A DNA stretch of 64,000 nucleotides from the NCBI RefSeq assembly GCF_900107135.1, contig NZ_FNOV01000004.1, positions 294,445 through 358,444 of the forward strand, in the 5' to 3' direction. The notes below the pieces were generated by a model, which made no database searches, was not told the DNA's origin, and saw only the letters and a program-made list of their open reading frames with translations. A program made the translations under genes and the position numbers. This document shows, piece after piece, positions 56,997-64,000 of this stretch; the first letter of the stretch is position 1; every line of letters starts with the position of its first letter. The stretch is from Hymenobacter psychrophilus. Lineage in GTDB: Bacteria; Bacteroidota; Bacteroidia; Cytophagales; Hymenobacteraceae.

Positions 56997-57566
56997 ATGT
57001 TGCTCCGAGTCGCCGAAGCTGCCGATGCGCAGTACGCCGAAACCCTATGCCAGTGGTATGCCGAATCAGCCCGTCAGCGGGGCGTCGGTATTGCCAAGCG
57101 CGACCCTAACTATCTGATGAAGAAGATGGTCAAGGGTGATTCTATCATTGCCTTCATTGATGGAGTGCTGGCCGGTTTCTGCTATATTGAAACCTTCGAA
57201 GACGCCAAATTCGTCGTCAATTCCGGGCTGATTGTCAACACTGAGCTGCGCAAGGAGGGCCTAGGCCGCGCCATCAAGGAGCGCGTGTTCGAGCTGTCGC
57301 GCACCAAGTACCCGGCGGCCAAAATCTTCGGTATCACCACCAGCGCGGCCGTGATGAAGATCAACAGCGAGCTGGGCTACCGGCCCGTTACCTTCCCCGA
57401 GCTCACCCAGAGCGAGGACTTCTGGAAGGGCTGCGCGAGCTGCAAAAACTACCCCATCCTGCAGGAAAACGAGCGCAAAATGTGTCTCTGCACCGGCATG
57501 GTGTACGACAAGCTCCAGGACCGTTTCAGCCAGCAATCCATCGAAATCCTGAGTCAGGAAGGGTAG
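56997..57566 (+). CDS. GNAT N-acetyltransferase, probable glutamate N-acetyltransferase of the arg operon
   Basis: A 189-residue GCN5-related acetyltransferase. The acetyl-CoA loop lies around NTELRKEGLGRAIKERVFEL (about 80-99, R-x-x-G-x-G/A), preceded by the strand VNSGLIVN. The C-terminal part carries Cys clusters (CASCKNYP, KMCLCTGM) not usual in GNAT proteins, perhaps a metal site. As the first gene of the arginine operon in Bacteroidota it most likely makes N-acetylglutamate in place of ArgA/ArgJ; this is inferred from position. ATG at 56997. An R1 repeat follows. Confidence 0.85.
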   Translation: MLLRVAEAADAQYAETLCQWYAESARQRGVGIAKRDPNYLMKKMVKGDSIIAFIDGVLAGFCYIETFEDAKFVVNSGLIVNTELRKEGLGRAIKERVFELSRTKYPAAKIFGITTSAAVMKINSELGYRPVTFPELTQSEDFWKGCASCKNYPILQENERKMCLCTGMVYDKLQDRFSQQSIEILSQEG

Positions 57567-57572
57567 AACCGC

Positions 57573-57661
57573 CTGTCATCCTGAGCGAAGCGAAGGACCT
57601 TATCACGTATAAACGATACGTTCAAGCGGGATAAGGTCCTTCGCTCCGCTCAAGATGACAG
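57573..57661. repeat. R1 inverted repeat inside the arginine operon, copy g
   Basis: Arms 57573-57603 and 57631-57661 (31 bp, two mismatches) carry ctgtcatcctgagcgaag. It separates the GNAT gene from argG. Confidence 0.92.
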
Positions 57662-57702
57662 ATAGGTTGCTACAGTCTTCTCCTCTCACTTCTCCATATC
57701 TC

Positions 57703-58893
57703 ATGTCCAACAAGAAAAAGGTAGTTTTAGCGTACAGCGGCGGATTGGATACGTCCTTTTGCGCGGTGTACCTGACCCGCGAGCTGGGTCTGGAAGTGCA
57801 CACGGTTATCGTCAACTCGGGCGGCTTTTCGGAGGAAGAGCTGGCCGCCATTGAGAAGCGCGCCTACGAGCTGGGCTCCTCGAAGCACGAGGTCATCGAC
57901 GTGACCCAGCGCTTCTATAAGGACTGCCTGCGCTACCTGATTTTCGGCAACATCCTCAAAAACGACACCTACCCGCTGAGCGTGAGTGCCGAGCGCATGT
58001 TCCAGAGCCTGGCCCTGGCCGAGTACGCCCGCGAGCACCAGGCCGATTACATCGCCCACGGCAGCACGGGGGCCGGCAACGACCAGGTCCGCTTCGACGT
58101 GGCCTTCTCGGTTATTGCGCCCAACACCGAAATCATCACGCCCATCCGCGACCTGAAACTGTCGCGTCAGGCGGAAATCGACTTCCTTAACCAGCACGGC
58201 TTCGAGATGAGCTGGGAAAAGGCCAAGTACTCCATCAATAAGGGCATCTGGGGCACCAGCGTGGGCGGCGTCGAAACGCTGACTTCGGACAAGGCTCTGC
58301 CCGAGTCGGCCTACCCGACCCAGCTCAGCGCCACGGAGCCAACCCAGGTGGAAATCACCTTCGAGCAGGGCGAGCCGGTGGCCTTGAATGGCGAAACGAT
58401 GAACCCGGTGGCCCTGATTCAGGCCCTAAACGAGCTGGCCGGCACCTACGCCATCGGCCGCGACACCCACGTGGGCGACACGATTCTGGGCATCAAGGGC
58501 CGCGTGGGCTTCGAGGCGCCCGCCCCGCTAATACTGCTCAAGGCTCACCACTTGCTGGAAAAGCACACGTCCAGCCGCTGGCAGCTGCTGCACAAGGATT
58601 ACGTGGCCAACTGGTACGGTACACTCTTGCACGAGGCCCAGTACCTCGACCCGGTGATGCGCGACTTCGAGGCCTTCCTGGAGTCGTCGCAGGAGCGGGT
58701 GTCGGGGACGGTGTTCGTGACGCTGCTGCCCTACCGCTTCGAGCTGCAGGGCATTGAGTCGAAGTTCGACATGATGCGTTCTAAAGTGGCCACCTACGGC
58801 GAGGAAAACGACGCCTGGGACGGCCGCGACGCCAAGGGCTTTATCAAGATTTTCAGCAACCAGCTGAAGATTCACGGTTCGTTCAACGCGTAA
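57703..58893 (+). CDS. argG: Argininosuccinate synthase
   Basis: A 396-residue enzyme that joins citrulline and aspartate with ATP. The PP-loop AYSGGLDTSFCAVYLTREL is at residues 10-28; IAHGSTGAGNDQVRFDVAF near 122 is the citrulline and aspartate site; TPIRDLKLSRQ and KYSINKGIWGTSVGGVE follow. The length is that of the type found in Bacteroidota. The ATG at 57703 is used; the upstream in-frame start falls inside the R1 repeat. It is followed by an R6 repeat and argC. Confidence 0.96.
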   Translation: MSNKKKVVLAYSGGLDTSFCAVYLTRELGLEVHTVIVNSGGFSEEELAAIEKRAYELGSSKHEVIDVTQRFYKDCLRYLIFGNILKNDTYPLSVSAERMFQSLALAEYAREHQADYIAHGSTGAGNDQVRFDVAFSVIAPNTEIITPIRDLKLSRQAEIDFLNQHGFEMSWEKAKYSINKGIWGTSVGGVETLTSDKALPESAYPTQLSATEPTQVEITFEQGEPVALNGETMNPVALIQALNELAGTYAIGRDTHVGDTILGIKGRVGFEAPAPLILLKAHHLLEKHTSSRWQLLHKDYVANWYGTLLHEAQYLDPVMRDFEAFLESSQERVSGTVFVTLLPYRFELQGIESKFDMMRSKVATYGEENDAWDGRDAKGFIKIFSNQLKIHGSFNA

Positions 58894-59027
58894 CCTCACC
58901 CCCTAACCCCCTCTCCTCGGGGAGAGGGGGACTAGTTTCTAGCCTTAGCGCTAGCTCCCTCTTAATATGTACGTCAGTGCCGCCGTGGCTCCCCCTCTCC
59001 GCGAGGAGAGGGGGCCGGGGGGTGAGG
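58894..59027. repeat. Inverted repeat, CCTCACCCCCTAACCCCC family (R6)
   Basis: Arms 58894-58930 and 58991-59027 (about 37 bp, a few mismatches), each holding its own small palindrome (ctctcctcggggagag). It fills the gap between argG and argC. Confidence 0.92.
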
Positions 59028-59041
59028 TGAACCATCAGAAC

Positions 59042-60031
59042 ATGCAAGACACCAAAATAAAAGCCGGCATCGTAGGCGGCGCGGGTTACACCGCCGGGGA
59101 GCTGCTCCGTATTCTGCTGCACCACGAGTTCGTGGAGTTGGGCGGCATCGTGAGCTCCTCGAACGCCGGCAACCCCGTGTACCAGGTACACGACGACCTG
59201 GTGGGCGAAACCGATTTGGTGTTCGCCTCCGAGCTGGACGGCGATGAGGACGTGGTGTTTCTGTGCCTGGGCCACGGCAACTCCAAAGCCTGGCTGCTCA
59301 AAAACGTCCTGCCCGAAACCACTCACGTCATCGACCTGAGCAACGATTTCCGCCTGGCCGATGATGCCGAGTTTGAAGGCCGCGAGTTCGTGTACGGCTT
59401 GCCGGAGCTGAACAAAAGCCGCATCCAGCAGGCCCAGAGTATTGCCAACCCGGGGTGCTTCGCCACGGCCATTCAGCTGGCGCTGCTGCCGCTGGCCCAG
59501 GCCGGCAAGCTCACCGATGACATCCACGTGTCGGCCATTACCGGCTCGACCGGTGCGGGCCAGAGCCTGGCGGAAACGGTGCATTTCTCGTGGCGCTCGA
59601 ACAACGTGTCCATCTACAAGCCCTTCACGCACCAGCACCTCGGCGAAATCGGGGAGAGCCTGGCGCAGCTGCAGCCGCAGTCGGAGGCCGAGATACACTT
59701 CATCCCCTACCGCGGCAATTTCGCGCGGGGCATTTTCGCCAGCGTCTACACGCCCTCGGAGTTGACGCAGGACGAGGCGCGGGCGCTGTACCAGCAGTTT
59801 TACGCCGACGCGCCGTTTACCACGGTGTCGGACAAGGAAATTCACCTCAAGCAGGTGGTCAACACCAACAAATGCCTGCTGCACGTGCAGAAACAGGGCA
59901 AGCAGCTCCTGATTACCTCGGTGATTGACAATCTAGTAAAAGGCGCCTCGGGCCAGGCGGTGCAGAATATGAACCTGCTGTTTGGCCTGCCGGAAACGAC
60001 GGGGTTGGGGCTAAAGGCCGGGCTGTTTTAA
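59042..60031 (+). CDS. argC: N-acetyl-gamma-glutamyl-phosphate reductase
   Basis: A 329-residue NADPH enzyme of arginine synthesis. The Rossmann loop AGIVGGAGYTAGELLRIL is at residues 8-25; the catalytic Cys lies in IANPGCFATAIQLALLPLAQ near 138; and HFIPYRGNFARGIFASVY near 222 supplies the later His and Arg. The length is normal. The ATG at 59042 (MQDTKIKAGIVGG) begins just before the first strand; upstream is the R6 repeat. Confidence 0.96.
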   Translation: MQDTKIKAGIVGGAGYTAGELLRILLHHEFVELGGIVSSSNAGNPVYQVHDDLVGETDLVFASELDGDEDVVFLCLGHGNSKAWLLKNVLPETTHVIDLSNDFRLADDAEFEGREFVYGLPELNKSRIQQAQSIANPGCFATAIQLALLPLAQAGKLTDDIHVSAITGSTGAGQSLAETVHFSWRSNNVSIYKPFTHQHLGEIGESLAQLQPQSEAEIHFIPYRGNFARGIFASVYTPSELTQDEARALYQQFYADAPFTTVSDKEIHLKQVVNTNKCLLHVQKQGKQLLITSVIDNLVKGASGQAVQNMNLLFGLPETTGLGLKAGLF

Positions 60032-60052
60032 ATGATGCCGATGGCGCAAGTC

Positions 60053-60142
60053 TCCCAGGGCTAAAGCACTGGGCTACGTAACGTCCGGACGCCTTTCCTA
60101 CTTCGCTTTTTCGCTGACTAGCCCAGAGTTTCAACCCTGGGA
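60053..60142. repeat. Inverted repeat, TCCCAGGGCTAAAGC family (R7)
   Basis: Arms tcccagggctaaagcactgg (60053-60076) and the facing tagcccagagtttcaaccct (60119-60142) with a 42-bp spacer. It fills the gap between argC and argD. Confidence 0.85.
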
Positions 60143-60166
60143 ACAGTGGGATTAACACCAAAAACC

Positions 60167-61330
60167 ATGGAGCTTTTCAACGTTTATCCGCTCGTCAACA
60201 TCACGCCCGTGAAGGGGCTCGGCGCGAAGCTGTGGGACGACCAGGGCCAGGAATACCTGGATTTCTATGGTGGCCACGCCGTTATTTCCATCGGCCACAG
60301 CCACCCGCACTACGTGCAACGCCTCACCGAGCAACTGCAGAACATCGGCTTCTACTCCAACTCGGTGCAGATCCCGATTCAGACGCAGTTGGCGCAGAAG
60401 CTGGGCGAGGTGTCGGGCTACGAGGATTACACGCTGTTTCTGTGCAACTCGGGGGCCGAGGCCAACGAGAATGCGCTGAAGCTGGCTTCCTTCCACACCG
60501 GCAAAACCCGGGTGGTGGCGTTCAAAGGCGCGTTTCATGGTCGCACCAGCGGCGCGGTGGCGGCTACCGATAACCCGAAAATCGTGGCTCCCTTCAACGC
60601 CGGCCACGCCGTGACTTTCGTGGACTATGACCTAGAGGCAGTGCTGGCCGTGCTGCACGGCGGCGACGTATGCGCGGTTATCGTGGAGCCAATTCAGGGT
60701 GTGGGCGGTATCATCAGGCCCTCCGATGAGTTTCTGCGGCACCTGGCGCTGCTGTGCTGGGCCAACGACGTGCTGCTTATTGCCGATGAGGTGCAGAGCG
60801 GCTACGGCCGTAGCGGCAAGTTTTTCGCGCACCAGCACGCCGGCCTGCGGCCCGATATCATTTCGGTGGCCAAGGGCATGGGCAACGGCTTCCCCATTGG
60901 CGGCATCCTGATTTCACCCAAGCTGCAAGCCTCCTATGGCCTGCTGGGCACCACCTTCGGCGGCAACCACCTGGCCTGCGCCGCCGCTCTGGCCGTGCTC
61001 GAAGTCATCGAAGATGAACACCTGCTGGCCCACGCCACCGAGCTGGGCAACTACCTCCGCACCGAGCTGCTGGCCCACGCCGGCGCCGCAGAAATACGCG
61101 GCCGCGGCCTGATGGTGGGCATCAAATACGACTTCCCCATCAAGGACGTGCGCGACAAGCTGCTCACCGAATACCACATTTTCGTGGGCAATGCCTCCGA
61201 CCCCACGGTACTCCGGCTGCTGCCGCCGCTCAACATCACCCGGGCCGAGGTTGACCGGTTTTTGCAGGCGCTGTATGCGCTGACCGCAAAATCAGTCGAA
61301 GCCATCCAGCAAGCCTCGGCGCTGGATTAG
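60167..61330 (+). CDS. argD: Acetylornithine aminotransferase (aspartate aminotransferase family, class III)
   Basis: A 387-residue PLP enzyme. VYPLVNITPVKGLGAKLWD at the start, LFLCNSGAEANENALKLA near 90 (phosphate-binding), ILIADEVQSGYGRSGKFFAH near 200 (Asp that contacts the ring nitrogen), and the PLP lysine in ISVAKGMGNGFPIGG near 232 are all present. In the pathway it transaminates acetylglutamate semialdehyde. Position inside the operon supports argD over gabT or lysine relatives. ATG at 60167. Confidence 0.93.
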   Translation: MELFNVYPLVNITPVKGLGAKLWDDQGQEYLDFYGGHAVISIGHSHPHYVQRLTEQLQNIGFYSNSVQIPIQTQLAQKLGEVSGYEDYTLFLCNSGAEANENALKLASFHTGKTRVVAFKGAFHGRTSGAVAATDNPKIVAPFNAGHAVTFVDYDLEAVLAVLHGGDVCAVIVEPIQGVGGIIRPSDEFLRHLALLCWANDVLLIADEVQSGYGRSGKFFAHQHAGLRPDIISVAKGMGNGFPIGGILISPKLQASYGLLGTTFGGNHLACAAALAVLEVIEDEHLLAHATELGNYLRTELLAHAGAAEIRGRGLMVGIKYDFPIKDVRDKLLTEYHIFVGNASDPTVLRLLPPLNITRAEVDRFLQALYALTAKSVEAIQQASALD

Positions 61331-61336
61331 CACGAG

Positions 61337-61439
61337 GTAGAGACGCAATATTTTGCGTCTCGTCGTTGAACGGCCCGCGGGCCATCGAACCGGAATACAC
61401 AACGTCAGCAACGATTGAGACGCGAATACGCGTCTCTAC
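61337..61439. repeat. Inverted repeat, GTAGAGACGCAATATTTTGC family (R8)
   Basis: Arms gtagagacgcaatattttgc (61337-61368) and the facing gagacgcgaatacgcgtctc (to 61439), about 31 bp with a few mismatches, spacer of about 40 bp. Each arm also forms a small hairpin of its own (gagacgca..tgcgtctc). It separates argD from carA. Confidence 0.9.
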
Positions 61440-61449
61440 AACCCACGAC

Positions 61450-62535
61450 ATGTCCCAAACAGTAAAACTCGTTCTTGAAGACGGCACCTCCATTGAGGGC
61501 GAATCCTTCGGTGCATTTACCTCCGCCGCGGGCGAGGTGGTGTTCAGCACGGCCATGACCGGCTACCCCGAAAACCTCACCGACCCGTCCTTCGCCGGCC
61601 AGATTCTGGTGCTCACCACCCCCATGGTGGGCAACTACGGCGTGCCCGGCGAAGACCTGTACGAGTCGATTTCAAAGATCTTCGAGTCTGATAAAATCCA
61701 CATTGCCGGACTCGTGGTGAGCTACTACTCCGAGGAGCACAGCCACTGGCACGCCGCCAAAAGCCTCGGCGACTGGCTCAAAGAGTACAACATCCCCGGC
61801 ATCTGCGGCGTCGATACGCGCATGCTCACCAAGAAGCTGCGCGAGAAAGGCGCCATGCTGGGCAAAATAGTAGCCGAAACCGACGTGCCCCTGCATGACC
61901 CTAACTGCGACAACCTGGTGGCCCAGGTGAGCCCGGCCGGCGTGCAGCACTACGGCCACGGCCAGCACAAAATCGTGCTCGTGGACTGCGGCACCAAAAC
62001 CAACATTATCCGCTGCTTCCTGGAGCGCGACGTGGAGCTGATTCGCGTGCCCTGGGACTACGATTTCACGACCCTCGACTACGACGGCCTGTTCCTGAGC
62101 AACGGCCCCGGCGACCCCAAAATGTGCGAAGCCACCATCGCACACCTGCAAAAAGCCCTGCAACAGGACAAGCCGATTTTCGGCATCTGCCTGGGCAGCC
62201 AGCTCATGGGCCTGGCGGCGGGCGGCGACACGTTCAAGCTCAAATACGGCCACCGCAGCCACAACCAGCCCGTCAAGCTCACCGGCACCCAGCACTGCTA
62301 CATCACCAGCCAAAACCACGGCTTCGCGGTCGATACTGCCACCCTTCCCGCCGAGTGGGACATGCTGTTCGAGAACCTGAACGACGGCACCTGCGAAGGC
62401 ATCAAGCACAAAACCAAGCCGTTCTTCTCCACCCAGTTTCACCCCGAAGCGGCTGGTGGCCCGCAGGATACGGAGTTTCTGTTTGATGACTTTTTGAAAG
62501 CGGTGGTGGAGTACAAGGCTACAACAGCCAAATAA
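61450..62535 (+). CDS. carA: Carbamoyl-phosphate synthase, small (glutaminase) subunit
   Basis: A 361-residue glutamine amidotransferase that passes ammonia to CarB to make carbamoyl phosphate for arginine and pyrimidines. The N-domain starts at MSQTVKLVLEDGTSIEGESF; FSTAMTGYPENLTDPSF near 27 is diagnostic; the class I glutaminase has the nucleophile loop GICLGSQLMGLAAG (Cys near 245) and the His/Glu pair in FHPEAAGGP near 334. All are intact. The ATG at 61450 follows the R8 repeat by 10 bp. CarB follows after an odd inserted gene. Confidence 0.96.
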   Translation: MSQTVKLVLEDGTSIEGESFGAFTSAAGEVVFSTAMTGYPENLTDPSFAGQILVLTTPMVGNYGVPGEDLYESISKIFESDKIHIAGLVVSYYSEEHSHWHAAKSLGDWLKEYNIPGICGVDTRMLTKKLREKGAMLGKIVAETDVPLHDPNCDNLVAQVSPAGVQHYGHGQHKIVLVDCGTKTNIIRCFLERDVELIRVPWDYDFTTLDYDGLFLSNGPGDPKMCEATIAHLQKALQQDKPIFGICLGSQLMGLAAGGDTFKLKYGHRSHNQPVKLTGTQHCYITSQNHGFAVDTATLPAEWDMLFENLNDGTCEGIKHKTKPFFSTQFHPEAAGGPQDTEFLFDDFLKAVVEYKATTAK

Positions 62536-62547
62536 CTCTTGCCAGCC

Positions 62548-63048
62548 ATGACAACAGATAAAAGCGAGATTCTCAAAGTATTGAAAACGGCGCTTTTCGG
62601 CACCTACTTCACAAGATTCACTTACTATATCACTGCCTTTGAGTGTGATTTTTTTAGTGACAGCCTTGATATTAGCGCCTATCTAGTTGTCAGCGAAATT
62701 GAACTAGCAGATAAGATTGAGTGGAATAAGTGGGTACAGTCAGCTCCATTCAATATAGCAAATAACAATGGGCCAGAAGAGCCTGCCAGAGTCTTTTTGA
62801 TGGGCCTATTAACGCAGGCAATAGTTCAAGATGTAGAAGAAGAGAACGAAGGCACTATCATACTTACTTTTCAAAATGGACTGAAAGTCAGACTGGTAGG
62901 AGAAATCGAAACTGAAGATATTTCTTGGACTATTCAATTCAGAAATTCTGATGGACAGCAAATTGGCGAGTGCACCTGCTCATTCAATAAACTGTTTCTG
63001 AATATCAGTGAAGAGTTAGCACATAAGCTGCATTTGGCAAGCCACTAA
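62548..63048 (+). CDS. Hypothetical protein inserted between carA and carB, AT-rich
   Basis: A 166-residue soluble protein, strand-rich and acidic (FECDFFSDSLDISAYLVVSEI, EEENEGTIILTFQNG, ISWTIQFRNSDGQQIGEC), with no signal peptide or membrane helix and no family I recognise. Its DNA is much more AT-rich than carA and carB on both sides, and its codon use is unbiased, a strong sign of recent acquisition or weak expression. The ATG at 62548 is used; the frame also offers an upstream TTG. Half of an R1 element separates it from carB. Confidence 0.75.
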   Translation: MTTDKSEILKVLKTALFGTYFTRFTYYITAFECDFFSDSLDISAYLVVSEIELADKIEWNKWVQSAPFNIANNNGPEEPARVFLMGLLTQAIVQDVEEENEGTIILTFQNGLKVRLVGEIETEDISWTIQFRNSDGQQIGECTCSFNKLFLNISEELAHKLHLASH

Positions 63049-63080
63049 TTTAGAAACGTGGGCCGGCTGACCACAACGAA

Positions 63081-63126
63081 GCGGTAGAGATGTTTCGACT
63101 CCGCTGCGCTCCGCTCAACATGACGT
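63081..63126. repeat. R1 half element before carB
   Basis: gcggtagagatgtttcgact and ctccgctcaacatgac match one arm of the R1 element; the facing arm is missing. It lies 33 bp upstream of carB. Confidence 0.65.
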
Positions 63127-63158
63127 TCAAGACGTTCAAAAAGAACCCAACCCTTCGC

Positions 63159-64000
63159 ATGAACAAACCCAACAAAGTGCTCATCCTTGGTTCCGGCGCC
63201 CTCAAAATTGGGGAGGCCGGGGAGTTCGATTATTCCGGCTCGCAGGCGCTCAAGGCGCTCAAGGAGGAAGGCATCCGCACCATCCTCATCAACCCCAACA
63301 TCGCCACCGTGCAGACGTCGGACAACATGGCCGACGACGTGTACTTCCTGCCCGTGACGCCCTACTTCGTGGAGCAAGTCATCAAAAAAGAGCAGCCCGA
63401 CGGCATCCTGGTGGCCTTTGGCGGCCAAACGGCGCTGAACTGCGCCGTGGCCCTGTACCGCGCCGGCGTATTCGAGAACTACAACGTGCAGGTGCTGGGC
63501 ACGCCCGTGCAGACCATCATCGACACCGAGGACCGGGAGATTTTCAAGGACAAGCTCGACCAGATTGGCGTGCTCTCGGCCCGCAGCGTGGCCTGCACCA
63601 GCCTGGACGGGGCGCTGGCCGCCGCCGAGCAAATCGGCTTCCCCATCATCGTGCGGGCCGCGTTTGCCCTGGGCGGGCTGGGCAGCGGCTTCGCCAACAA
63701 CATGGACGAGCTGCGGGCCCTGGCCCGGCAGGCCTTCACCACCTCCGACCAGATTCTGGTGGAGGAGTCCCTCAAAGGCTGGAAGGAAGTGGAGTACGAA
63801 GTGGTGCGCGATGCGTTTGACAACTGCATCACGGTCTGCAACATGGAGAACTTCGACCCCATCGGCATCCACACCGGCGAGAGCATCGTGGTGGCCCCCT
63901 CGCAGACGCTCAGCAACCGCGAGTACCACAAGCTGCGCACCATCGGCATCCAGACCATCCGCCACCTGGGCATCGTGGGCGAGTGCAACATTCAGTACGC
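63159..64000 (+). CDS. carB: Carbamoyl-phosphate synthase, large subunit, 5' part only
   Basis: The first 280 residues are visible before the window ends. [20 protein letters not shown] at residues 6-25 is the nucleotide-binding start, [18 protein letters not shown] near 42 and [13 protein letters not shown] near 87 the carboxyphosphate domain, and the ATP-grasp block [17 protein letters not shown] near 160 with [18 protein letters not shown] near 204 supplies the ATP site. It works with carA, though an unrelated gene lies between them. ATG at 63159. The arg/pyrimidine genes expected downstream are outside the window. Confidence 0.95.
   Translation, partial: MNKPNKVLILGSGALKIGEAGEFDYSGSQALKALKEEGIRTILINPNIATVQTSDNMADDVYFLPVTPYFVEQVIKKEQPDGILVAFGGQTALNCAVALYRAGVFENYNVQVLGTPVQTIIDTEDREIFKDKLDQIGVLSARSVACTSLDGALAAAEQIGFPIIVRAAFALGGLGSGFANNMDELRALARQAFTTSDQILVEESLKGWKEVEYEVVRDAFDNCITVCNMENFDPIGIHTGESIVVAPSQTLSNREYHKLRTIGIQTIRHLGIVGECNIQY

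Noticed and set aside
63045..63965. Long reverse frames opposite carB
   Set aside because: The forward strand encodes an unmistakable carbamoyl-phosphate synthase start.
1..64000. Defence system, prophage or integrative element
   Set aside because: No integrase, restriction, toxin-antitoxin, Cas or phage structural gene was recognised; the accessory content is limited to single orphan genes.

Overview
The window is one stretch of a GC-rich (roughly 60 % by eye) Bacteroidota chromosome, most like Hymenobacter or a close Cytophagales relative. The support is gene content and layout (DUF3822 next to coaD, the parA-parB-DUF5683-dapB-lepB run, a GNAT-argG-argC-argD-carA-carB arginine run, DUF1573 and DUF4126 proteins, lipid A and heptose genes), promoters of the Bacteroidota type (TAnnTTTG near -7) and no evident Shine-Dalgarno sequences. 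No rRNA, integrase, transposase, phage block or CRISPR array was seen. One tRNA (Cys, GCA) is present. The assignment is inference, since no search was run.

Layout. 1-15 kb: a truncated AlkA-like glycosylase, a phosphatase, a CPA1 antiporter, threonine aldolase, two Nudix proteins, coaD-DUF3822, a thioesterase, a RecD-like helicase, DUF1573, DUF423, YggS and ribosomal protein S1. 15-23 kb: tRNA-Cys, cyanophycin synthetase without a cyanophycinase, a coiled-coil membrane protein, two methyltransferases, kdsA, apaG and ung. 23-30 kb: the leftward parA-(TM protein)-parB-DUF5683-dapB-lepB run and a UPF0173 hydrolase. 30-46 kb: a peptide-binding lipoprotein, SDR, DUF885 lipoprotein, DUF4126, a PP-loop ATPase, DCC protein, MDR oxidoreductase, FAD protein, hldD, a BtuF/BtuC-like pair lacking its ATPase, queD and lpxB. 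46-53 kb: fabG, a geranylgeranyl-reductase-like flavoprotein, TPR lipoprotein, lpd and a TetR regulator. 53-64 kb: an arginine locus, argB-argE-argH leftward and GNAT-argG-argC-argD-carA-(hypothetical)-carB rightward, diverging from a 572-bp control region. carB runs off the end; no carbamoyltransferase (argF) is seen.

The most unusual features are non-coding. Intergenic gaps carry at least eight families of long inverted repeats, some in several copies. In the arginine locus nearly every gap between genes holds a palindrome, and most belong to different families. The divergent arginine control region contains a promoter-like box, a 22-codon reading frame with three CGA Arg codons (two in tandem) and a GC hairpin followed by T6, which resembles a transcription attenuator. 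Two adjacent genes at about 36.6 and 37.2 kb each have a heptanucleotide tandem array ending 3 bp before the start codon. Several genes have a TAnnTTTG-like box only 4-8 bp before ATG, suggesting leaderless mRNAs. Four small, apparently orphan genes sit singly between conserved ones; the one splitting carA from carB is clearly AT-richer than its neighbours.
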